Shown: positions 17,101 to 22,526 of the stretch, piece by piece
How positions within the stretch are numbered: the stretch's first letter is position 1
How the letters are laid out: each line of letters begins with the position of its first letter
Source of the DNA: Paralactobacillus_A sp963926925
Lineage (GTDB): Bacteria > Bacillota > Bacilli > Lactobacillales > Lactobacillaceae
DNA: 22,526 nucleotides
Reading direction: 5' to 3'
NCBI GenBank assembly: GCA_963926925.1
Contig: CAWUZD010000010.1
Span: forward strand, 1 to 22,526
Translations under genes and position numbers: made by a program
Notes under the pieces: generated by a model
What the model was told of the DNA's origin: nothing
The model's input: only the letters and a program-made list of their open reading frames with translations
The model's database searches: none

Positions 17101-17152
17101 TTTAGAACTTTTTAGAGCTTTTATTTTGCTTTAGAACTTTTTAGAACTTTGT
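17101..17152. repeat. Copy B of the 52-bp TTTAGAACTT repeat, upstream of the ATPase gene
   Basis: TTTAGAACTT-like units begin at 17101, 17111, 17130 and 17140, so they stay roughly in helical phase. The copy lies between the yoeB terminator and the ATPase start, in the place expected for the promoter/operator of that gene. The other copy is at 12719-12770. Confidence 0.8.
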
Positions 17153-17165
17153 CTTAATTTTATAA

Positions 17166-17203
17166 AAAAATAACAACAAGGTCAAAAGAACTTGTTGTTA
17201 TTT
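17166..17203 (-). terminator. Rho-independent terminator of the yefM-yoeB operon
   Basis: AATAACAACAAG pairs with CTTGTTGTTATT around a 10-base loop. On the minus strand it is followed by a run of seven T. Its proximal arm touches the yoeB stop codon. Confidence 0.9.
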
Positions 17204-17462
17204 ATTCATCATAATGACTTTTTACAGAGTAAATTATTATCTCATTATCTTTTACTTCATAAACAATCCGATGTTCACTATTAATCCGTCGTGACCATAA
17301 ACCACTTAATTCGAATCTCAATTGTTCAGGCTTACCAATCCCTGTAAACGGATCTCTTCTAATATCTTGAATAAGTTTATTAATTCGTTTAAGAACTTTT
17401 TTATCCTTACTCAACCAACTAACATAATCATCCCAAGCATCATCAGTCCATGCTACCTTCAT
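17202..17462 (-). CDS. yoeB: Toxin YoeB (ribosome-dependent mRNA endonuclease)
   Basis: 86 residues, the family length. YoeB cuts mRNA in the ribosomal A site. The family pattern is complete: MKVAWTDDAWDDYVSW at the start, then GKPEQLRFELSGLWSRRI, EHRIVYEV (catalytic Arg) and the C-terminal KSHYDE with the catalytic His-Tyr pair. The ATG lies inside the end of yefM (20-base overlap), which enforces coupled synthesis after the antitoxin. It should be active, as no lesion is seen. Transcription comes from the autoregulated promoter at 17739-17772 and stops at the hairpin overlapping the stop codon. Confidence 0.96.
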   Translation of the reverse strand: MKVAWTDDAWDDYVSWLSKDKKVLKRINKLIQDIRRDPFTGIGKPEQLRFELSGLWSRRINSEHRIVYEVKDNEIIIYSVKSHYDE

Positions 17463-17721
17463 CTGAAAAATCCTTTAAATCATGTACCTTGATTTTACCT
17501 TTCTTTGCTTCATTACGACCCTTTTGAATTTTGTCAAATAAATATTTATTTGACATAATTTGGACAGATTCCATGATTGAATCATAATCCTCTTTAGAAA
17601 TCACAATTACATTATCTTGACTGTCCTTATTAGTTACAATTAATGGTGTAGCATCATCATTTACTTGTTTAAAATAATGTTTGAGATTTTTTCTAAAATT
17701 AGAATATGTTACAGCTTCCAT
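17443..17721 (-). CDS. yefM: Antitoxin YefM (Phd/YefM family)
   Basis: 92 residues. The N-terminal Phd/YefM DNA-binding fold is clear (MEAVTYSNFRKNLKHYFKQV, then PLIVTNKD and VIVISKEDYDSIMES), and the C-terminal tail that wraps YoeB is charged (GRNEAKKGKIKVHDL). YefM neutralises YoeB by direct binding, and the complex represses its own promoter. ATG 17721 has AAGGAAG at good distance; an apparent extension to 17772 runs through the promoter palindrome and is not real. Overlap with yoeB is 20 bases. Confidence 0.96.
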   Translation of the reverse strand: MEAVTYSNFRKNLKHYFKQVNDDATPLIVTNKDSQDNVIVISKEDYDSIMESVQIMSNKYLFDKIQKGRNEAKKGKIKVHDLKDFSDEGSMD

Positions 17722-17738
17722 AGTAATCACTTCCTTAT

Positions 17739-17772
17739 GTTTAATTGTACAATATATTGTACAATTAAACAA
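17739..17772 (-). promoter_or_regulatory. yefM-yoeB promoter inside a 32-bp perfect palindrome operator
   Basis: 17739-17770 is a perfect palindrome, each half GTTTAATTGTACAATA or its complement. It holds two TGTACA cores (17746-17751 and 17758-17763), the hexamer known for YefM operators. On the minus strand, -35 TTGTTT (17772-17767) and -10 TACAAT (17749-17744) are 17 bases apart, so bound YefM-YoeB would block polymerase. Confidence 0.9.
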
Positions 17773-17802
17773 TTAATAATAATTACCTCAGTTATTATTA
17801 AT
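17772..17802. other. AT-rich hairpin at the end of the lipoprotein gene
   Basis: ATTAATAATAA (17772-17782) pairs perfectly with TTATTATTAAT (17792-17802) around a 9-base loop. It overlaps the lipoprotein stop codon and abuts the yefM promoter. It may be a weak terminator, but no T-run follows. Confidence 0.45.
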
Positions 17803-18442
17803 AATTTGATGAAATATTAGTTGAATTTAATGGTTCTGGCTCTACATTAGCAAAAGTATTTGTAGATTTTATAATGCTTGAACTTGAAGACTCAATTGAC
17901 GTTGATGAACTATTGCTTATTGAACTTATTGAGCTTTCAGATTCAACATATATAGAACTTTCATCGGCAATATTATTAATGTTATCAATATTAACTTTAT
18001 TCAATTTATTAGTATTAAAAGTATAACAGGAACTAAAATAATTACTTGAAGAATCATTTGAATCAACATTAATTTCTACTACATTTTCTGCAATGTGCTT
18101 AGAATGCTTTGCTAATAATTTACATGTTTTAACAATAATATTTTTAATATCGTTCTCAGTAAGATTTTTATCAGTAGTAATATTAACTCTAGCATAAACA
18201 TCACTAGCATCACTTGCAAAATATGAATTAACAGAATATCCTTCATTAGTAAGAGGCTTAAATATTTTATTAATTTCCTTACTAGTATTACCACTACCAT
18301 TTAAATAAGAAGAACTACTACTATTAATTACACTTGATGAACTTGATGATACAGATGTACTTTTATTTTTATTACTACATGCTGCTAAACTAACTGTACT
18401 TAATAATATAAGCGATAATACTGTCATTTTTTTATACTTCAT
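17798..18442 (-). CDS. Ser-rich lipoprotein of unknown function
   Basis: 214 residues. The start is a lipoprotein signal (MKYKKMTVLSLILLSTVSL) with lipobox LAAC. Mature N- and C-terminal parts are poly-Ser (SVSSSSSSVINSSSSS and SIESSSSSII). Between them lies a compact ~100-residue core (GYSVNSYFASDASDVYARVN, then IIVKTCKLLAKHSKHIAENV) that looks like a small alpha/beta domain I cannot name. ATG 18442 has a strong GGAGG site; an 11-codon upstream extension was rejected. The base composition is very AT-rich. It lies between the zinc-ribbon membrane protein gene and yefM-yoeB in the same direction. Confidence 0.75.
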   Translation of the reverse strand: MKYKKMTVLSLILLSTVSLAACSNKNKSTSVSSSSSSVINSSSSSYLNGSGNTSKEINKIFKPLTNEGYSVNSYFASDASDVYARVNITTDKNLTENDIKNIIVKTCKLLAKHSKHIAENVVEINVDSNDSSSNYFSSCYTFNTNKLNKVNIDNINNIADESSIYVESESSISSISNSSSTSIESSSSSIIKSTNTFANVEPEPLNSTNISSNY

Positions 18443-18502
18443 TTTAACTTCCTCCAAATTAATAAAACAGCACAAAAATGTACTGTTCTATCATAGAAAA
18501 TA

Positions 18503-18898
18503 TTATTTTTTGTTTTTTAACAATTCATTTCGAATTTCAACAATTGTCTTAGTAGTTATTGCAATATTTTCAAATTTCTTAATTGAAAATGAACTAAACC
18601 AATATAATAAAGCACCAACAATTAAGCCAATTACGAAACTCATAAAACCATGTTGGCTTTGATAAAGCGCATTAAATCCTATCCATGTCATTATTCCTGC
18701 AAAAATTGCAAGAACAAGATACAAAATTTTTAATGTTCTAACATAACTAAAACCATAATGATACTTAACGGCTTTAAATGTAGTATCATCATTGAATTTA
18801 TCAGTTGTTCCCTCTTCGTTAACCGGTGTTCCACAATTAGGACAATATTTAAAGTTATCAGGAACTTCTTTACCACAATTCTTACATTTCATAGTCAT
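18503..18898 (-). CDS. Zinc-ribbon membrane protein
   Basis: 131 residues. The N-terminus is a zinc ribbon with two CxxC pairs (KCKNCGKEVPDNFKYCPNCG), a common cap on bacterial membrane proteins of unknown role. After a ~35-residue linker come two hydrophobic segments, near LKILYLVLAIFAGIMTWIGF and FVIGLIVGALLYWFSSF, then a charged tail (KTIVEIRNELLKNKK). The fold suggests ribbon and tail in the cytosol. GGAGG lies 4 bases before ATG 18898 and 10 before ATG 18892, so the start is ambiguous by two codons. The lipoprotein gene follows 60 bases downstream, so they may be cotranscribed. Confidence 0.8.
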   Translation of the reverse strand: MTMKCKNCGKEVPDNFKYCPNCGTPVNEEGTTDKFNDDTTFKAVKYHYGFSYVRTLKILYLVLAIFAGIMTWIGFNALYQSQHGFMSFVIGLIVGALLYWFSSFSIKKFENIAITTKTIVEIRNELLKNKK

Positions 18899-18921
18899 AA
18901 ATCCTCCATTTAAATAATTTT

Positions 18922-18973
18922 AAAATCAATGATCATATTTATGATTGACAAAATAAATATGATTATCAATTTT
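18922..18973. repeat. 21-bp near-perfect inverted repeat
   Basis: Arms 18922-18942 and 18953-18973 match at 18 of 21 positions (core ATCATATTTAT / ATAAATATGAT) around a 10-base spacer. It lies ~24 bases upstream of the zinc-ribbon gene and ~86 bases downstream of the helical ORF at 19059. It could be an operator for the former or a terminator for the latter. The rest of 18974-19058 shows nothing clear. Confidence 0.6.
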
Positions 18974-19058
18974 AACAGCAGAACTATAATTAGTTTCATA
19001 TAATCGGTATATGCTAAATATAGTAATATGTTGCTTTTTATTCTCTCCTAATAAATTA

Positions 19059-19667
19059 TCATTTTGACATATCACTTAAATTTACAATAGCAAAATACTG
19101 ATTATTAATAATTCGATATCCGTCATACTGATAAGGAATTGTAATTGCTGTATTTTGCTGGCAAATCTTCATTAATTCATCAGTTAATCGTTGCATTAAT
19201 AAATTAGTGTCAGCGGCACTTTCAGTATCAGTGGCGAAACGTTGTAATAACGCTGCATCAACTAACTGCTTAGCATGACAATATAGTGACAACACGCCAC
19301 TAACAATTAATGCTTGATACTTATCTGACGTTTTAAATAAAATCAAAAACGTCTTACTCAAATTAGAAGCATTCTCTAACCCAGCAAAAGTATCCAAGTA
19401 TGCATAAATAATCTGTATATTACTAACTGCACATCCCTTATTAACAAAATCATTAAATTCACTTGTTGCCTTAATAATTTCCTTAGGTGTTGTACATAAA
19501 TGTAACTTCTGATTAAGTGTCAGTGGCTTAAAAACAACTTGATCGTTCGTAATTGTCTTACTTTGCCATCGTTCAATAAATAAATCATTAAATTGATTAA
19601 CCGCATCATTCGTTAATAACGAACGATAAAATTGACAATAATTATCCAATAATGCATCAACTAACAT
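19059..19667 (-). CDS. Hypothetical helical protein, second of an in-frame pair
   Basis: 202 residues from ATG 19667 (MLVDALLDNYCQFYRSLL), which has GGGGAAG 8 bases upstream. The same frame is open seven codons further, right up to the TAG that ends the upstream gene. The sequence is predicted mostly helical, with no signal peptide, membrane helix or known catalytic motif. Segments such as FNDFVNKGCAVSNIQIIYAY and ADTNLLMQRLTDELMKICQQ give no recognisable family. Because the upstream frame continues directly into this one across a single stop, the two may be halves of one ~396-residue protein. Function unknown. Confidence 0.6.
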   Translation of the reverse strand: MLVDALLDNYCQFYRSLLTNDAVNQFNDLFIERWQSKTITNDQVVFKPLTLNQKLHLCTTPKEIIKATSEFNDFVNKGCAVSNIQIIYAYLDTFAGLENASNLSKTFLILFKTSDKYQALIVSGVLSLYCHAKQLVDAALLQRFATDTESAADTNLLMQRLTDELMKICQQNTAITIPYQYDGYRIINNQYFAIVNLSDMSK

Positions 19668-19688
19668 CAATAACGCTTCCCCAAACAA

Positions 19689-20240
19689 CTAAATATGCCA
19701 ATATCCTTGATCCAACGTAAACTCAACAAACTTATGTAATGACGGATAAAAACTAACATCAACTGCAGCTTTTTTAACTACTTGTAACCCAATCCTTAAC
19801 TCCGCCGTTTGAAAATCTTTACTCAAAATTCGGTTCATTATCAACGGTGAAATATCTTTGCAATGTGGATTAGCTAAATATTTACCGTACTGATATAAAA
19901 ACTCATCGTCTTGTAAATGTAACGGATTATGAAAAACAATCTCGGTTTTACCAATCATTGCTAAAAATTCATCCGCCTGGTGCCATGTATCATTATTAGC
20001 AATATCATAATTATTAATATAAAGATCCAATACCTTAAGATAACCTTGTTGGGCATCTTGAAATTGTTTTAATGTTAAACTCGTTTCCGCAAATTTTAAC
20101 GAATTGTTAAAATCATTAGGATAAATCGTAAACATTAATCGTGAATAAGCATTAATCAACTTAATACTTTTCAAAATTTGATTTGTTAAACACTTAATAG
20201 CTTGTTCTTCTATTAAGCATTCTGTCATTAAAACTTTCAT
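19689..20240 (-). CDS. Hypothetical helical protein, first of an in-frame pair
   Basis: 183 residues from ATG 20240 (MKVLMTECLIEEQAIKCL); only a weak GGA-containing site precedes it. The middle has a TPR-like pattern (LKFAETSLTLKQFQDAQQGY followed by LKVLDLYINNYD), which suggests a helical-repeat protein-interaction surface. There is no signal peptide or enzyme motif. It ends at TAG (19691-19689), after which the same frame stays open for 209 codons, including the next gene. Either these are two adjacent genes, or one gene with a nonsense codon. I do not recognise the family. Confidence 0.6.
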   Translation of the reverse strand: MKVLMTECLIEEQAIKCLTNQILKSIKLINAYSRLMFTIYPNDFNNSLKFAETSLTLKQFQDAQQGYLKVLDLYINNYDIANNDTWHQADEFLAMIGKTEIVFHNPLHLQDDEFLYQYGKYLANPHCKDISPLIMNRILSKDFQTAELRIGLQVVKKAAVDVSFYPSLHKFVEFTLDQGYWHI

Positions 20241-20256
20241 GCCTAATTCCAACTTT

Positions 20257-20289
20257 AATTATTAAATTTTATATATATATTTAATAATT
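20257..20289. repeat. AT-rich inverted repeat upstream of the helical pair
   Basis: AATTATTAAAT (20257-20267) and ATTTAATAATT (20279-20289) form a perfect inverted repeat around a TTTATATATAT spacer, 17 bases before the ATG at 20240. It probably overlaps the promoter; a regulatory role is inferred. Confidence 0.5.
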
Positions 20290-20311
20290 ATTATAAAAAA
20301 ACACCCTCAAC

Positions 20312-20349
20312 TGCAGTGTCCCTAAATCTCACGATTTTTGGACACTGCA
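20312..20349. repeat. 38-bp imperfect palindrome with TGCAGTGTCC / GGACACTGCA ends
   Basis: Perfect 10-bp terminal arms at 20312-20321 and 20340-20349 enclose an 18-base centre that itself pairs partly (AAAT with ATTT). No T-run follows on the plus strand; on the minus strand a run of seven T follows ~12 bases later. The TG...CA ends look like IS-type inverted repeats, but no transposase is present. Otherwise 20350-20425 holds nothing I can identify. Confidence 0.55.
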
Positions 20350-20458
20350 ACCCTATTACCCTTACAAGGAAAAATCTAATTATTAATAATCAATTAATGA
20401 CATTACAGACAAATTAATTACTTAGACATGTTCGGACGAACCATTAAAGTCAGCGTTA

Positions 20459-21046
20459 GTGGTACTAACGGTTACACAAAACGGTCAAAAATTAGGTCAA
20501 TGGTCCAAAGTGCAACCTAATAAGGAAATTGACATCACTGTACCTGATAACGTTGCTCTGACTGACAAAAACTACATTAACTTCCACGGTACGGCTAACC
20601 AACCAATGGAAGCTACCTTGTACTATCAACAAGAAGGTGGCAAACAGAACGCCTTGGTTTATAAACCAATTAACGGTGCATACGTTGAAGCAAAACGTTA
20701 CTTTAGTCCTTTAGGACCAGAAGCAACGCCATCATCTGTTAAGAGCAGTTCTTCTATTAAAAGTAGTTCTGTTAAAAGCAGCTCAATTAAAGCAAGTAGC
20801 ACTGTTAAGGTAAGCAGTAGTTCTGTTAAATCTTCAAGTATTAGTAGTTCCAGCAGTTCTATTAAAGCGGGTGTTCCTAGTCCAACGATTCAAACGTTAG
20901 ATACAGTAACTGGTCAAACTAATGACCAAACGATTAATCCAGAAACTAATGCAGCAATTACTGATAGTGCAACATTATCAAACTTACAAGTTGGCAAACA
21001 ATATGCCGCAACGTTCAACGAAACTGACAACGGTACTAGATCCTAA
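20459..21046 (+). pseudogene. Internal fragment of a cell-surface adhesin (Ser-rich linker, T-Q ester-type domain)
   Basis: 195 codons from GTG 20459, with the frame open back to 20426 after a TAG. No ribosome site, signal peptide or ATG is present, so this reads as an internal piece. Residues ~1-90 form a beta-rich domain (VTQNGQKLGQWSKV, then EATLYYQQEGG). A linker of SSxxKSSS repeats follows, then ~60 residues (SPTIQTLDTVTGQ, ITDSATLSNLQVGKQYAATF) that match the first part of a T-Q ester-bond (VaFE-type) surface domain. The domain is cut short where a 41-bp hairpin begins, and no LPxTG anchor follows. It is most likely a remnant of a large wall-anchored adhesin left by deletion. The domain call is from pattern only. 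Confidence 0.65.
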
Positions 21047-21080
21047 CAACCTAAATGACAACATTTAGGCTGTTAGGATC
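21039..21080. repeat. 19-bp hairpin at the broken end of the adhesin fragment
   Basis: GATCCTAACAACCTAAATG (21039-21057) and its complement (21062-21080) pair at all but one position, with a 4-base loop. On the minus strand the odd pair is a G-U wobble. No U-tail follows in either direction. The hairpin holds the stop codons of both the adhesin fragment (plus) and the small ORF (minus). Confidence 0.75.
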
Positions 21081-21169
21081 AATTGTTGGCGCACCGCGTC
21101 AATAATTTGTTGCAGTTGGTTAATTTCATCAACAGCATGCGTATCGTATGCAAAATAACGGGTAATCAT
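21065..21169 (-). CDS. Small ORF, possible truncated gene start
   Basis: 34 residues (MITRYFAYDTHAVDEINQLQ, then QIIDAVRQQLILTA) preceded by AAAGGAAG about 10 bases upstream of the ATG. Its last codons and stop lie within the 19-bp hairpin. It follows the terminator of the surface protein gene, so it would need its own promoter, and none is clear. It may be a true small peptide or the 5' remnant of a gene cut at the hairpin. No family recognised. Confidence 0.35.
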   Translation of the reverse strand: MITRYFAYDTHAVDEINQLQQIIDAVRQQLILTA

Positions 21170-21202
21170 TAATTGTTTGCTTCCTTTCTGTACATTGTTG
21201 GT

Positions 21203-21234
21203 AAAAAAATAGTAGTACATAATGTACTACTATT
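21203..21234 (-). terminator. Rho-independent terminator of the surface protein gene
   Basis: AATAGTAGTAC and GTACTACTATT pair perfectly around a 5-base loop. On the minus strand seven T follow. It starts 19 bases after the stop codon at 21254. Confidence 0.9.
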
Positions 21235-21253
21235 ATTCAGTTGTGCGCAGTGA

Positions 21254-22526
21254 TTATTTGTAGAACGTTAAGTGAACAACGTTAGTATTGTAACCATCAA
21301 CATTGCTTTGTGCATTACTACCGTTTAACGCATTGTAACCTTGGGTAACTGTGCTACTTACGTATTTACTACCAGCTGGTGCTGTTGAACTACCACTTTG
21401 ATATCCTTGTTTAAGGACGTTACTATCAATTTGTGCAGCATGGTCAATCGTGTTTTGATATGGTGTTGCTACTGGCGTATCAATATTATTATCAATTTTG
21501 CCGGTTACTGTGCCATTATAATTACTGCTTACCCATTGGATACCGTCACCAAATGTTGATGCTGGTGTATCCTTTTGGATTTGTTGATTAATTTGGTCAC
21601 ATTGTTGTTGGTTAAAGATTGGCCGATATTGGTTGCCCATTGGGTTATTAACACTGTTTTTATTATTGATGTCTGGTGATGTGATTGAGCCTTTGCCATT
21701 ACCATACATTGGAATTTGACTCTTTGAACCATCGGCATAGCCGGTAGCGGCTGTATATGGAACACTGCCATTAGACATGTGGTCTTGTTCCCATGTTTGA
21801 AAGGCTTGGTCACCAGTCATGTTATTCCATGGTCCTTTTTGGTTTATTGCTGCTTGGTAATTAATTTGACCATTGGGATAAACAACGCCATCGGCGTAAT
21901 TAGTGGTGCTTTGTGATGCTTGACTACTTTGACTAGCAGCACTAGTTGCTTGGCTAGGTGCAGCAGATGGTGCTACAGAAGCAGTTTGTGATGCTTGACT
22001 AGCAGTTGATGCTGGTTTATTGGCATTACTTGTTGCTTGTGATTAACTAGCCGTTGATGCCGCACTAGTTGCTTGACTGTTGTTATTAACAGTTGATGCT
22101 GGCTTGTTAGTGCCTGTCGTTGCACTTGCTGTACTTACTGGTTTGTTAGCATTGCTAGTGACACTAGTTGCTTGACTGGCAGCGTTACTTGCGGCTGCTT
22201 GTGAGTGGTTAGCCGTTGATGCTGCAGCACTGGTTGTGCTTGCCGCGCTATTAACATGGTTATTATTAACAGCACTGGTTGCATGACTAGTACCAGTAGT
22301 TACATGGTTACCGTTAGCACTGTTGGTGTGGTTAGCAACAGGTGTGTTATTAACAGTATCGTTGTTAGTATTAACAGCCTTGTTGGTTGTACCATTATTA
22401 ACAGCACTAGCAGTGTTGTTAGCATGGTTGTTAATATTAACGCCACTATTAGCTAAGGCACTAGCTTGCATTTGACTAGTTGTCTTGCTTGGTAATGCCA
22501 CGCTATTACCATTACCAACGTAATTG
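21254..22526 (-). pseudogene. Low-complexity secreted/surface protein, partial, with in-frame stop
   Basis: The frame is open from the window edge (NYVGNGNSVALPSKTTSQ) to 21254 except for one TAA at 22045-22043, so the 5' end lies outside the window. Upstream of the stop is an Ala/Ser/Thr/Asn-rich linker of ~150 residues (e.g. NNHANNTASAVNNGTTNK). Downstream the same style continues (ANKPASTASQASQTASVAPS), then a ~200-residue C-terminal domain (GPWNNMTGDQAFQTWEQDHM, then GDGIQWVSSNYNGTVTG, ending VVHLTFYK). No LPxTG is present. The TAA stands where a Gln would fit (STAS-stop-SQATS beside TASQASQ), so a CAA-to-TAA change is likely. A GTG at 22501 is in frame but lacks a ribosome site. The C-terminal domain is not recognised. 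Confidence 0.7.

Noticed and set aside
17101..17152. CRISPR array made of TTTAGAACTT repeats
   Set aside because: Units are ~10 bp with no unique spacers, and no cas genes are present.
17722..17772. N-terminal extension of YefM through the palindrome
   Set aside because: The region is the promoter/operator; the family start MEAVTYSNFR with its own ribosome site is at 17721.

Overview
The window is AT-rich DNA from a low-GC Gram-positive, most likely a member of the Lactobacillaceae. The evidence is an 845-residue lactobacillar-type PepN aminopeptidase, GGAGG-type ribosome binding sites, lipobox lipoproteins, two 14-helix drug-efflux-type MFS genes and a Ser-rich adhesin fragment with a T-Q ester-type domain. 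I cannot name the species.

Left part (1-7475), mostly ordinary chromosome: a partial DsrE-family gene, a broken MFS exporter, two divergent maltose/galactoside-type O-acetyltransferases (one without the catalytic His), pepN, and a two-module Clp-like AAA+ ATPase that lacks both the usual N-domain and a recognisable ClpP-docking loop.

Middle (7588-12656), a zone of gene decay or slippage: a beta-lactamase-fold gene broken by an 11-bp tandem duplication (it has also lost its nucleophilic Ser), then an apparent xre-fic-aldehyde dehydrogenase operon in which fic (T7 tract) and the dehydrogenase (A6 tract) each carry a one-base homopolymer frameshift. The broken MFS gene at 387-1687 also fits a one-base loss in a G tract. 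A second, full-length MFS gene diverges from the xre gene across an operator-like repeat and has an unusual start.

Next (12767-15732): a UgpB-like solute-binding lipoprotein diverges from a 5'-nucleotidase-type metallophosphoesterase. Their shared promoter region holds a palindrome over one -10 box and a spaced direct repeat. Together they suggest phosphate-ester scavenging, but no ABC permease genes are nearby.

Right part (15789-22526), accessory: an AAA/STAND-type ATPase with a possible C-terminal winged helix and a coupled small membrane protein; a YefM-YoeB toxin-antitoxin pair with a 32-bp perfect palindrome holding two TGTACA cores; a Ser-rich lipoprotein; a zinc-ribbon membrane protein; two unknown helical ORFs in one frame separated by a single TAG; an adhesin fragment bounded by hairpins; and a low-complexity surface protein with an in-frame TAA. 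Convergent gene pairs are separated by clear bidirectional terminators. A 52-bp repeat built on a ~10-bp TTTAGAACTT unit occurs twice (12719 and 17101), once just upstream of the ATPase gene. No CRISPR array, tRNA, rRNA or complete insertion sequence was seen.
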